The translations under genes and the position numbers were made by a program. From Dictyobacter vulcani (lineage in GTDB: Bacteria > Chloroflexota > Ktedonobacteria > Ktedonobacterales > Ktedonobacteraceae): DNA of 64,000 nucleotides. The notes below the pieces were generated by a model. The model was not told the origin of the DNA. It made no database searches and was given only the letters and a program-made list of their open reading frames with translations. How positions within the stretch are numbered: position 1 is the first letter of the stretch; each line of letters begins with the position of its first letter. Shown piece after piece: positions 20,191 to 29,895 of this stretch. The stretch is taken from the NCBI RefSeq assembly GCF_008974265.1, contig NZ_BKZW01000004.1:310001-374000 (forward strand), given 5' to 3'.

Positions 20191-20706
20191 TTAATAGAGA
20201 TAGCCCGGTGCGCCGCCACCAGTGATCATCCACTTGCCATTCATCTGCGTCAGCTGGACATCCATCGTATAGGTGGTACCGCGCGAGATGGTGACATTGA
20301 CCGAAGCGAACTGGCCATTAATCGACTGGTTATTGATTTTGTATTTTTGGATCGGGCCAGCATAGGTGCCTTGCCACGCCTGTTCCTGTGTCTGCAATTC
20401 ACCGGCAGTCGTGACATTCATACTCGGATTGGGAGCATTTGTTACCTGTATATATTTGATTGCCGTATCATAATCTTTGTTCTTCAGGGCAGTATAATAG
20501 TTTCCGACTATTGTCTGAGGATCATCGCTGGAACCATGAGTCATAAAAATAATCGCACCCACCACCACCACAAGTAATACGACCACCATAATAGCCATAA
20601 ACCAGAGGCGGCGTCTGGTGTTGCGCGTTGTCGTACTTGAAATAATACTCTGCCCGACATTATTTGTCGTTTCGACTGGCTGCCCGGACTGATCAATCTG
20701 CGACAT
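20191..20706 (-). CDS. Single-span membrane protein with DUF4878-like outer domain
   Basis: This 171-residue protein has a short basic cytoplasmic tail (TRNTRRRLW), one membrane helix (about residues 36-55, VVVLLVVVVGAIIF) and an outside domain with NYYTALKNKDYDTAIKYI and a C-terminal GKWMITGGG. That layout is common for DUF4878/lumazine-binding-like domains of the NTF2 fold. The start was set at the ATG after AAAGGAG; the ATG six codons earlier lies upstream of that site. The role is unknown. Confidence 0.65.
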   Translation of the reverse strand: MSQIDQSGQPVETTNNVGQSIISSTTTRNTRRRLWFMAIMVVVLLVVVVGAIIFMTHGSSDDPQTIVGNYYTALKNKDYDTAIKYIQVTNAPNPSMNVTTAGELQTQEQAWQGTYAGPIQKYKINNQSINGQFASVNVTISRGTTYTMDVQLTQMNGKWMITGGGAPGYLY

Positions 20707-20861
20707 AATTTCTCCTTTTAACATTTTCCCGGCTTTTACGCCTGTTTTGGATATCTTAGCATAAATACAGATGAATAAATAGATAACTCCATTTCTCCCA
20801 TGATGATACCCGCCGGCTCCGGTCTCGCACCCTGAAAGACGCCTTGTGTGAAAAGATCAAG

Positions 20862-20879
20862 AGGGTCGAACCTACCTTG
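20862..20879 (-). repeat. Half REP unit (GTAGGTTCGACCC family)
   Basis: AGAGGGTCGAACCTACC is one arm of the short palindrome that also forms the inner arms of family B. It lies upstream of the small membrane-protein gene. Confidence 0.6.
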
Positions 20880-20957
20880 TTTCTGCATGGGGTGATATAG
20901 TGATAGGTACAGATTGTCCGACCATCAAACATAGCGATGGCAACCATTTAGTGAGAA

Positions 20958-21542
20958 ATGATGCAAGATTTACTACAGACCAGGCCAGCACAGCCGGCCG
21001 ACGCTGAGATCGCGGCGGTCCTGCTTTCCTCTGCGTATACACATACACAATTGACCTATCCCCTGCCCGCTGAACACGAGGGCGGCTTTATCGAGCATTT
21101 GCAAGACTTCTTCCGTCAGGACGGCAATCGTTTTAGCTATCAAAACATCCAGGTCGCTGAATATGCTTCAGAAGTGGTTGGATTGGTTTTGAGCTTTGGT
21201 GGGCGCGATGAGGCACGACTCAATGCCGCCGCTGGAAACTGGCTTGTCAACGAGGCGGAGGATGATGAGTGGTATATTGATGGGGTTGCCGTGCTCAAAA
21301 AATGGGGGCGCAAAGGCATCGGTACGCGCCTGCTATACGTTGCGGAGCAGCAGGCGCGCCAGCACCACTATCCTAAAATGGCGCTGAATGTCGCGCAGGA
21401 GAACAAGCCGGCATTAGATCTGTATACCCACCTGCACTATGTGGTTACCCGACACACCACCCTCTATCAACGTCCCTATGTGCGCATGGTAAAAATATTG
21501 GCAAACACGGTACAGGAAAACGACGCAATGGCGAGCACATAG
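20958..21542 (+). CDS. GNAT-family N-acetyltransferase
   Basis: The protein has 194 residues with the usual order: substrate half, YIDGVAVLKKWGRKGIGTRL (acetyl-CoA loop R/G-x-x-G-I-G), then KMALNVAQENKPALDLYTHL. The start is ATG-ATG with only a weak upstream site. It is a possible tailoring enzyme for the lanM region 280 bases downstream, but nothing links them except position and strand. Confidence 0.75.
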   Translation: MMQDLLQTRPAQPADAEIAAVLLSSAYTHTQLTYPLPAEHEGGFIEHLQDFFRQDGNRFSYQNIQVAEYASEVVGLVLSFGGRDEARLNAAAGNWLVNEAEDDEWYIDGVAVLKKWGRKGIGTRLLYVAEQQARQHHYPKMALNVAQENKPALDLYTHLHYVVTRHTTLYQRPYVRMVKILANTVQENDAMAST

Positions 21543-21625
21543 AGACCTGGTAGCCTCTCCCTTCAGCATATCCTTGCTTCAGCACGCACACACGGCCATC
21601 TTTCCTCGGCGCAGGTTTCGTTTCG

Positions 21626-21659
21626 CGGGCGATAATCCATGCTGCTATCATGTAATGAC
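21626..21659 (+). pseudogene. Relic copying the 5' end of lanM
   Basis: CGATAATCCATGCTGCTATC recurs almost unchanged in lanM at 21869, exactly 240 bases downstream. In frame, it reads GDNPCCYHVMTV against LDNPCWYHAMTL in LanM. It is followed by unrelated sequence and a stop, so it looks like a fragment of a duplicated or displaced lanM start. Confidence 0.55.
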
Positions 21660-21822
21660 CGTAGAAAAAATACTATGGCCTATCTATAGTTTTTTCATGG
21701 CTACTGGTTACAATAAATGATATCAGGAGTATGAAAATCCATAAGATTGATAGTGGATTATAACATGTATTTTAATCATTGAATGTATTAAATGTACTGG
21801 TGTTTGATGCAAGGAGTCAATT

Positions 21823-24800
21823 ATGCAAGAGATTGCGCCGGAACATCTACAAAATTCTCCGTTGGCGCTCGATAATCCATGCTGGTATCATGCAATGACA
21901 TTGATGGAACGTCTGGCATCGTTGCAAGCACAATGTTCGGTCACCAGGATAGCAGAGCCGTGTGACAGAGAACGCGCTGCGCGCACATTACAAGCATGGA
22001 AAGAGCAAGATGCTTTTAGCAAAGGTGTCAATTTTGCGCAACGCCTGGCGGCCGAGCAACTCACTGAAGAAGAGTTCCTTGTACTGCTTGGCGAGCCGAT
22101 TGAAGCGGTTCAACAGCGGACACCACCTCCCGATTGGCTGTTGCAACTGGCTGAAGTCTTTGCCAGCGTAGACCCTGTTTCCAGAATGGAAGATGAGTCA
22201 CAACTGGCAACGCAACATTCATTCATTCCTATCTTCAATATTTTTTGTATCTATGCCCATGACCGCTTTATGAGTCGGGTGGCCACGCTGGATGCTGAGT
22301 ACACGTATCTGCCTTTTGATCCTCAAACCATCGCCAGCCTATTTTTGCCAGACCTGACCATGATGCTCTCTCAAGCCATCAACCATACGCTGGTCCTTGA
22401 ATTGAATGTTGCGCACTTGCATGGCCGCTTGTCTGGACAAACACCCGAAGACCGCTTACAAGAATTCAGCCAGCAGATGCGTCAGAAGCAATCATTACAG
22501 GTGCTTATGGCAGAATACCCGTGCTGGCTCGCCAGATCATGATCATCATCAATCGCTGGCTGGACACCTCCCTGGAATTCTTGCGTCACCTTTGCTCTGA
22601 CTGGCAGCAGCTCTGTACAACCTTCTCGCCGGAAAGAGATCCGGGTCTGCTCATCGAGGCTCAGGCAGGAGCGAGTGGTGGGCGTAGTGCGATCACGTTG
22701 CGCTTCAGCTCTGGCCTGCGACTCCTGTACAAGTCAAGATCGCTGGAAACTGACCTGCACTTTCAAGAAATGCTGACCTGGCTGAATGAACAGGGCTATC
22801 AACCCTCTTTCAGGACCGTAAGAGTCCTGCCTGGTGAAGGCTACGGCTGGCGCGAGTATGTTGAAGTGTCAGGGGGCACGACGCAGGCTGAGATAGAACG
22901 CTTTTATGAGCGGCAAGGAGGTCAGCTCGCCTTGCTCTATGCACTTCATGCCACCAATTTTCAGCAGGAGAACCTGATCGCCAGTGGCGAACATCCTCTT
23001 TTACTTGATCTGGAAACGCTCTTTCAGGCGCGTGCTAAAGATTCGATATATCTTGATGCATCGATGGATGTGCTACAGTTTTCGGTGATGCGCGTTGGTA
23101 TGTTGCCTATGGGGATATTTTCAAAGGATGGGCAACAGGGCTCCGGTCTTGATGGGGATGCGCTCGCGTATCAACCCAGCCTTGTGGCAGGCTTTAAGCG
23201 CATGTATACCCTCTTAATGACCAGGAGTAAAGATTTTATTGATGGTCCTCTGGCGCGTTTTGAACGTGATGAAATACGTCGTACTTTTCGTCCTACACAC
23301 TTCTATCGCCAGCTACTTGCTGAAAGCTTCCAACCTGATCTGCTGCGCGATGCGCTGGAGAGGGATCGTTATTTTGATCAGCTCTGGCAAGCGGTGAAAG
23401 TACAGCCTGAACTCGCCCGGCTGGTCGTATGTGAACGCTCTGAACTACTGATTGGTGCTATTCCTCTATTTACTACGCGCCCCGACACCTGTGACATTTT
23501 TTCCAGCAGAGCAGATAGTGGTACCGATTTCTTTGAACTACCAGGCATAGCTATCGCGCAACAGACGGTGCTCAGACTGCATGAGGATGACCTGGAGCGG
23601 CAACACTGGTTTATCGAGGCGTCTTTCTCCTCTTTGCTTATGGAGAAGGAACTGCCTCTGGGAAACATCCAATAGCTACGCTTCCAGCGGGAAAAGAGGT
23701 GACGCGTGAGCGCTTGCTGGCAGTAGCCTGTCGCATTGGAGATCGCCTCTGTACCCTCGCGACAGGTGATGCACTAGGAGTGAACTGGATCGGGGCAACC
23801 TTTACTCCAGAAAACCAGTGGCTCCTTACGGCAACGAAGGCTGATCTCTATGCTGGGAATACAGGCATTATCTTTTTTCTAAGCTATCTAGGTATTATTA
23901 CCGGCAATACAAAATATTCAGATGTCGTGGAAGCCGCCTATTTGACGATGTATCGGCAGGTAGTACGTTGCGAGGCGCCACTGCAAGCCGTGGGCCTTTT
24001 TGAAGGTCTGGGATCTGTTATCTACCTGCTTTCGCATCTAGGCGCTATCTGGAATGATTATAGTATGCTCACTGAGGCTCACCGGCTGGCTAAACGTCTA
24101 CCAGATCTGATTCAGAAAGATACCGCGTTCGATCTGCTGAGCGGATCTGCTGGATGTATTCTCAGCTTATTGAGCTTATATCATGTGTTTCCGGAAGCAG
24201 AAATTCTGAGTATTGCATGCATGTGCGGTGATCATCTGCTGGAGAATGCTCGCCCGGCCAAAGATGGGCTGGCCTGGACAAGTTCTGTGGGTGTAGAGCC
24301 GCGCACCGGAATGTCACATGGCACAGCCGGTTGCTCTCTCAGTCTCTTCGCGCTCGCTGCCATCAGTGGCGAGGAACGTTTTCACAAGCTCGCACTCGCG
24401 ACACTGGCTTATGAAAGAAGTGTGTTTTCGCCTCAGGCGCAGAACTGGCCCGACTTGCTGGAGGCAGAGGAGTCAGTGGAGGCAACCTGGTGCCATGGGG
24501 CACCAGGCATCGCCCTTTCTCGTCTTGCTTCCCTGCGCTATATCGACGATGAGCAGATACGCGCAGAGATAGCTGTTGCACTTAAAACCACGGTGGCGCA
24601 CTTCGGACGAAATCACTCGCTCTGCCATGGCGATCTGGGAAACCTCGAAACGTTGCTGCTCGCGACACAAAGCCTGGATGATGCATGGTGCCACGAACAA
24701 TTCAATTATTTTAGAGGCGTCATCCTGGATAGCATCGAGACCGATGGCTGGCTCACTGCCACGGCATTAAAAAGCAATCGTGAACGCCGCTCACTCGCGG

Positions 24801-25036
24801 CTAGCGAAGTCGCCACAACGCAACAAGCGCAAGCTGATCAGTATTGCAGAAAGGTGACAGCGAGTCAGGCGACTTCGCTCACACGATTGAGCAGCACGGC
24901 ATTAAGCATCGAAACACCTGGATTGATGACCGGGCTGGCAGGCATAGGCTATGAGTTGCTTCGTCTCGCGGAACCTGAACGCGTGCCATCTGTCCTGGTC
25001 GCAGCGCCTCCCTTCACAAAAATAGCGCAACGCTAA
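21823..25036 (+). CDS. lanM: Class II lanthipeptide synthetase LanM (two frameshifts, one in-frame repeat insertion)
   Basis: Restoring one C (run 22518-22520) and one A (run 23663-23665) gives 1071 residues, a normal LanM length. The N-terminal dehydratase (about residues 80-600) has the kinase-like LLYKSRSLETDLHF and HPLLLDLETLFQ motifs. The C-terminal cyclase (about 640-1065) keeps SHGTAGCSL and the zinc ligands in WCHGAPGI and LCHGDLGN. LanM dehydrates Ser/Thr of a precursor and adds Cys thiols to make lanthionine rings. A 135-base family C insert adds 45 codons between GWLTATAL and SIETPGLMTGLAG without breaking the frame. RBS AAGGAG. No precursor gene is visible; a glycosyltransferase follows. 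Confidence 0.88.
24760..24905 (+). mobile_element. Family C palindrome, copy C2, inserted in lanM with 11-bp duplication
   Basis: The insert core, 24775-24889, begins CAATCGTGAACGCCGCTCAC and ends ACTTCGCTCACACGATTG. CACGGCATTAA stands on both sides (24760-24770 and 24895-24905), so one copy plus the insert adds 135 bases, a multiple of three. Removing it rejoins a normal LanC-like sequence. Confidence 0.8.
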
Positions 25037-25071
25037 TCAGCACACACGAGAGAAACGGAGAGAAAAACACG

Positions 25072-26277
25072 ATGGCGAAATACGCATTTTTCAGTATTCC
25101 CGCCCACGGACATGTGCTACCCACGCTACCTTTGGTGGCTGAACTGGTTTCACGTGGTGAGCACGTCAACTATTATATGACGGGTGAGCATAAAGACAGC
25201 ATTGAAGCGGCCGGCGCTCGCTGGCATGACTTCCCCTTTTTTGGGAAGCTGTCATTAGAAGATGAAGAGCGTGGTACGAATATTCTCATCGAGAGCCTGC
25301 GCGCCGAGCAGACGGATTTCATCATCTATGATTTCTTTTTCATCTGGGGAACTCTATTTGCCAGGGCTTTGCAGATTCCAGCGATCAACATTCGTGGTAC
25401 CTATGCCAATAACAGACATTTCTCGATGCAATCTATTCATCAGCATAAGAGCCACATCTGGCGCGGCAAGGATAAAGACGATTCGGCCAAATATTTTATG
25501 CCTCCTCTCTACGCGCAATTCGCAAGGATCGGTAAATTCCTCAATGTGCCCCTGCCTCTCTCTGATGATCCCTTTGATGTCTTTGCAGGCAACGAAGCGC
25601 TCAATATTTACATGATGTCCCGCAAGTTCCAGCCGTATGCCCAGACCTTTGATGAGCGCCATGTCTTTGTGGGCTCCTCAATCCAGTCTCGTGCCAGCAA
25701 CGGAGATTTCCCTTTTGAGGCTCTTGACGGTCGTCCTCTGCTCTATATTGCTCTGGGCACGCTCTTTAACCACCGCGCTGACATCTTCAAAACCTGTCTG
25801 AAAGCCTTTGCTCAGACCAGCTGGCAGGTCGTGCTCTCCCGCGGTCGTCAATCGACTATCTTCGCCCTGGGACCTGTTCCCGCTAATTTCCTGGTGGTCA
25901 ATTATGCCCCGCAGCTAGAGCTTCTGAAGCGTACCGCGATTTTCATCTCTCATGGTGGCATGAACAGTACGATTGAAAGCATCATGGCCGGCGTGCCTGT
26001 GATCTATATTCCACAAATCGAGGAGCAGGCCATCAATGCAGAAAATGCCGAAAAATTTGGCCTGGGCATCGCTCTTAATCCCGAGAACGTGACCGTTGAT
26101 CAGTTGCGCGATGCTGTTGAACGTATTACCAATAGCCGCGCGTACTATGAGGAAAATATCCAGGCCATGCGCAGTAGTATCCAGAGCGAAGGAGGATATA
26201 AGAGAGCTGTTGATGCCATCCTTTCATTGAATGCCCGCGGAGAACTGGCCCCAATGTCATCCTCTTCGTCATCGTAG
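25072..26277 (+). CDS. Family 1 glycosyltransferase (macrolide-GT type)
   Basis: This 401-residue GT-B enzyme has N-terminal AFFSIPAHGHVLPTLPLVAE, the acceptor-site His-Gly-His, and C-terminal FISHGGMNSTIESIMAGVPV followed by PQIEEQAINAENAEKFG, the nucleotide-sugar site of MGT/UGT enzymes. It transfers a sugar from UDP- or dTDP-sugar to a hydroxyl, often of a natural product. It starts 35 bases after lanM on the same strand, so a glycosylated lanthipeptide is an attractive inference. The last residues (a run of Ser) run into a repeat-rich region. Confidence 0.85.
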   Translation: MAKYAFFSIPAHGHVLPTLPLVAELVSRGEHVNYYMTGEHKDSIEAAGARWHDFPFFGKLSLEDEERGTNILIESLRAEQTDFIIYDFFFIWGTLFARALQIPAINIRGTYANNRHFSMQSIHQHKSHIWRGKDKDDSAKYFMPPLYAQFARIGKFLNVPLPLSDDPFDVFAGNEALNIYMMSRKFQPYAQTFDERHVFVGSSIQSRASNGDFPFEALDGRPLLYIALGTLFNHRADIFKTCLKAFAQTSWQVVLSRGRQSTIFALGPVPANFLVVNYAPQLELLKRTAIFISHGGMNSTIESIMAGVPVIYIPQIEEQAINAENAEKFGLGIALNPENVTVDQLRDAVERITNSRAYYEENIQAMRSSIQSEGGYKRAVDAILSLNARGELAPMSSSSSS

Positions 26278-26500
26278 CGGAATGTCTTGCGCCTGCGACC
26301 CGCCTGTGCGAGCAGGCACACGAGATATGATCCGTCGCGGTGTAGGCGCCACAGCACTGCGGACGCTTCGAGTCCGTTGCTCCACATAAACGCAGCAGTG
26401 CGGCCTCCGCGTGTGGCGCCCTCTCCACGTACACAACGCCACGCCATACCGTTGAGGTTCTCTCCTTCAACGAAACGTATTGGGCGCAAGCCCTACCTTG
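26275..26500 (-). repeat. Family A element, copy A4 (half, 5' truncated)
   Basis: Only the right half remains, from GCGAGCAGGCACACGAGATA to CAACGAAACGTATTGGGCG. It is preceded by an isolated outer unit, GTAGCGGAATGTCTTGCGCC, joined to the glycosyltransferase stop codon. Its end is the same subtype as A1 (CGCCATACCGTTGAGG). Confidence 0.8.
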
Positions 26501-26501
26501 T

Positions 26502-26527
26502 AATCGTGTGAGCGGCGTTCACGATTG
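26502..26527. repeat. Family C palindrome, copy C3 (short form)
   Basis: AATCGTG and CACGATT arms enclose AGCGGCGTT. Flanking CCTTG and CAAGG are also inverted. It abuts A4. Confidence 0.65.
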
Positions 26528-26547
26528 TCTTTCAAGGGGGCCTGCCG

Positions 26548-27558
26548 CTACAGGTTGAAGGCGGCGGCGAGGAGTTCGAGGGCTTTGACGCGGTTCTCGT
26601 GGCCATACATCATCATCGAGATCATCAACTCGTCGGCTCCGGTCTGCTCGATCAGTTTGAGGAGTTTCTCACGTACCACTTCGGGACGGCCGGCGATCTG
26701 GCGGCTGCGCGTGTCGTCGATGACGGTCTGCTCGGTGTAGCTATACTGCTGGTTTCGGGCCTCTTCAGGACTGGGCAGCGGCCCGGCCTGTCCGGTGCGC
26801 AGGCGTAGCCAGGCCAGGGCCATGGCGGCTCCAAGCTCGTTGGCTTGCTCGTCGGTTTCGGCACAGATGACGCCGGTGGTCAGGATGACTCTGGGTTCCT
26901 GCAACTGGGTTGAGGGCACAAACTGGTCGCGATACAACTTGATCGCTGGTATGGCGAAGCCGGGATTGATGTGGTGGGCAAACGAAAATCCGACGCCGAG
27001 GGCTGCGGCCGCCTGGGCGCTGAAGTCGCTGGAACCCAGGAGCCAGAGCGGGGGTAATTTGATGTTGCTCGGAATAGCTTTGACGTTGCGGAACGTATGG
27101 CCAACCGGAAAATTATCCTCGGCGTTTGAGAAGGCCAGGAGTTCGCCCAGTTGCTCAGGGAAATCATCGGCATTTAAGGCCTGGCGCGAGCGACGCAGTG
27201 CCAGCGCGGTACGGGGATCGGTGCCGGGGGCGCGGCCAAGTCCCAGGTCGATGCGGTCAGGATGCAGCGCCTCTAGCAACTGGAAGTTTTCGGCGACCTT
27301 GAGGGGAGAATGGTTCGGGAGCATCACGCCGCCAGAGCCGACGCGAATATTTTTGGTGACCTGTGCCACATGTCCGATCATAATTTCCGGGGCGGCACTC
27401 GCCGTCATCGTACTATTATGGTGTTCCGCTAACCAGTAGCGGCTATAGCCCAGGCGATCCGCCACACGGGCCAGTTCAAGTGTATTATGCAACGCCTGCG
27501 CGCTGCTCGAACCTGCATCGACAGGAGAAAGATCCAGAACAGAGATAGGGAGAGTCAT
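26548..27558 (-). CDS. Luciferase-like flavin-dependent oxidoreductase (LLM class)
   Basis: This 336-residue TIM-barrel protein has PISVLDLSPVDAGSS at the N-terminus, RYWLAEHHNSTMTASAAPEI, IRVGSGGVMLPNHSPLKVAE and IDLGLGRAPGTDP, the signature of the MsnO8/YhbW-type LLM group that uses FMN or F420. The start follows AAAGGAT. The reaction is unknown; members are often annotated as alkane-type monooxygenases without proof. It is a single gene, convergent with the repeat island after the glycosyltransferase. Confidence 0.8.
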   Translation of the reverse strand: MTLPISVLDLSPVDAGSSSAQALHNTLELARVADRLGYSRYWLAEHHNSTMTASAAPEIMIGHVAQVTKNIRVGSGGVMLPNHSPLKVAENFQLLEALHPDRIDLGLGRAPGTDPRTALALRRSRQALNADDFPEQLGELLAFSNAEDNFPVGHTFRNVKAIPSNIKLPPLWLLGSSDFSAQAAAALGVGFSFAHHINPGFAIPAIKLYRDQFVPSTQLQEPRVILTTGVICAETDEQANELGAAMALAWLRLRTGQAGPLPSPEEARNQQYSYTEQTVIDDTRSRQIAGRPEVVREKLLKLIEQTGADELMISMMMYGHENRVKALELLAAAFNL

Positions 27559-27917
27559 TTATATCGTATCCTTTTGCTTCATGAGTACCATGTGCACAAA
27601 ATAGTTTGCATACATTCTCTTATTCATAACAGTAGCGGACCCAAAATTATTCATATGCTGGATTTTTCATACAATTTGCTCGTCGGGCGAACAGAGATTT
27701 TTTCTTCATGTGTCCAGGGGAAGATACCCCACTTGCGGGGAAACTCACGCCACGAGTGTCGTTTAAACTGGTGAGACCTGCTGAAGATTTTTTTCGTACT
27801 GATTATTAACCACGAAAGGGTATGTTACTATATTACATATGCTCAATTTATGATAAATATACTAAGCTGAAACGACCTCTGGTATCTGGCCCGTAATTAT
27901 ATTGGGAGAGTGTGTAG
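27559..27917. other. Intergenic region with compact hairpins
   Basis: Divergent promoter space of about 360 bases. At 27718-27775 GGGGAAGATACCCC, CCCCACTTGCGGGG and ACTCAC...GTGAG could form stacked hairpins upstream of the KaiC-like gene. I do not recognise a known riboswitch. The rest is AT-rich. Confidence 0.4.
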
Positions 27918-29461
27918 ATGACAGAAAATTATCATGAATTAGCCAGAATTGAACGTGTACCAAGTGGGATCGCGGGATTTGACCAGATTATACATGGTGG
28001 TCTGTTAAAAGGCGAAACCTATCTTATTATGGGTGCACCTGGTGCTGGCAAAACAATTTTTGGTAACCAATTATGTTTTAATCATGTGGCTGCGGGTGGC
28101 CGCGCTATTTATATGACTGTCTTAGCTGAGACGCATAGCCGGATGCTGTCTCATATGCAATCGTTTGACTTTTTCTCATCGGAACCCATTGCCGATAAGC
28201 TTACCTATCTCAGCGGCTACTCCACGCTGGAGCAGCAGGGCCTGGATGCTCTATTGACCTTGATCCGTAAGGAGGTTCGTCGTCATCGGGCCAGCCTGCT
28301 GGTCATTGATGGTATGATCACGATTGAGCAGAACGCGAACTCGCTGAGTGAGCGGAAAGAGTTCTTGCATTCCTTGAGTGTGATTACCGAGGCAGTTGGT
28401 TGTACGACTGTTTTGCTCATGCAGTATGAAAAAATGGCGTATGATCAGCCCGAGCATACGATGGTGGATGGCTTATTCAATTTATCCTCACATCTGAGCG
28501 ATTCCCGCTGGATTCGTGAGCTTCAGGTGCATAAGTTTCGGGCAGTAGCTTTCTGGAAGGTCGTCACCTGTATGCCATTTCGACCACAGGTATCGAATTC
28601 TATCCCCGTATCGATGCCGTGCTCAAGTCGCAAAGCCGGCCTTTGCCTGCAACACTGACCTCAGCGAAGCCGCCTGAGCGGCTGGCCTTTGGGGTGTCGC
28701 GCCTGGATGAAATGCTCAATAATGGTATTCCGGTTGGCAACTCGACGATCGTGCTGGGCGCACCCGGCACGGGCAAGACGCTGCTGGGTTTGCACTTTTT
28801 GTATGCAGGTGCAAAGCAAGGAGAACCGGGACTCTACTTTGGTTTCTATGAATCCGAAGCACAGTTGAAGCAGCGTATGACCCAGATGGGATTGGACATG
28901 GAAGACGCGGTGGTTAAAGAGAATCTTACCTTTATGACCCAGCCACCGACCGAGGATATCATCGACGTGCTTGGTGAGCAGATCCTGGCGATGGTGAGGG
29001 AGAAGAAGGTGCGTCGACTCTTCATCGATGGTGTTGTTGGTTTTGAGAATACGTCCGCATCACCGGAGCGCCTGCTGCTTTTCCTGACCGCGCTTTTCAC
29101 GGCCTTGCGTAATCTAGACATTACCACCATCTGGTCCATTGAGCTCGCCGATCTGTTGAGTCCCACGCTTGTAATCCCTGAACGGATCAGCAAGATCGCG
29201 ATCCTGGTCGAGAATATTGTCTTTTTGCGTTATGTCGAACTGTACTCACAGCTCTATCGCTTAATCTCCATTATCAAGATGCGCCAGAGCGGTTATGATC
29301 CCTCGATACGTGAATTCCGGATTACGGATCAAGGACTGGACGTGGCGGCGACGTTTGATAGTGCTGAGGCGATTCTGACTGGTGTGGCTCAGCCACAGGA
29401 GGCAAAGAGCCAGCGCCAATTTATCCACGATACTTCATCCTCGCAGGAGAAGCACCAATGA
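27918..29461 (+). CDS. KaiC/RadA-like double-ATPase protein (one frameshift)
   Basis: With one G restored in the run at 28540, a 514-residue protein appears with two KaiC-type RecA ATPase domains in tandem: Walker A GAPGAGKTIFG near residue 38 and GAPGTGKTLLG near 285, each introduced by a GFDQIIHGGLLKGE or SRLDEMLNNGIPVGN motif. Walker B strands are LLVIDGM and RLFIDGV. This is the non-cyanobacterial KaiC-like group often paired with two-component proteins. The stop overlaps the start of a response regulator (ATGA), so it probably acts in a signalling cassette. No KaiA or KaiB is present. Confidence 0.75.
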
Positions 29462-29820
29462 GCATGATTTTAGTGGTTGATGATGAAGTATCGATCATCG
29501 AAGTATTGCATGATGTCCTATTGGAGGAGGGCTATCAAGTCATGACTGCTAATAATGGACAGGAAGGCTTGAAGTGCATGGAGAAGGCACAGCCAGATCT
29601 GGTGTTATGTGATGTCATGATGCCGATTCTGGATGGCCGAGAATTATGCCGGCGGATGACCGCTAATCCGCGCTTTAGCTCGATTCCTTTGATTTTTATG
29701 ACGGCGGTGCATAAATCTTTTCGTCAGGATGATTGCAAATATGTGGCGGTGATTGCGAAACCCTTCGATATTGATGAAGTCCTGGATATGGTGGCTCAAT
29801 ATACGAAGGCTCCTCTTTAA
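29458..29820 (+). CDS. Single-domain response regulator
   Basis: This 120-residue receiver domain shows the acidic pocket VVDDE at residues 7-11, phospho-acceptor Asp in VLCDVMMPILDG near 54, the Thr in IFMTAV and the Lys in IAKPF. It has no output domain, so it must act by protein contact, plausibly on the KaiC-like ATPase with which it is translationally coupled. No cognate kinase lies adjacent. Confidence 0.85.
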   Translation: MSMILVVDDEVSIIEVLHDVLLEEGYQVMTANNGQEGLKCMEKAQPDLVLCDVMMPILDGRELCRRMTANPRFSSIPLIFMTAVHKSFRQDDCKYVAVIAKPFDIDEVLDMVAQYTKAPL

Positions 29821-29895
29821 GGCATCAGAACGACACCAAAAAACATGGCGAGCGCAACGCTCGCCATGTTTTTTGGTGTCGTTCTGATGCCTTAA
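29817..29895. terminator. 38-bp perfect bidirectional terminator
   Basis: Two perfect 38-base arms with a 3-base loop (CAA) share AACGACACCAAAAAACATGG and complement. The stem contains A6 and T6 tracts so it terminates in both directions. The stop codons of the response regulator and of leuA both lie in the outermost arm bases. Confidence 0.9.

Noticed and set aside
22521..25036. LanM as a split three-protein system
   Set aside because: Both breaks are one-base losses in CCCC and AAAA runs and no ribosome sites precede the later parts.
27722..27752. A segment GATACCCCACTTGCGGGGAA resembling a type I-E CRISPR repeat
   Set aside because: It occurs once only, with no second repeat at spacer distance and no cas genes; treated as an ordinary hairpin.
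27918..29461. A cyanobacterial-type circadian clock
   Set aside because: There is no kaiA or kaiB, and tandem KaiC-like ATPases are widespread outside clocks.
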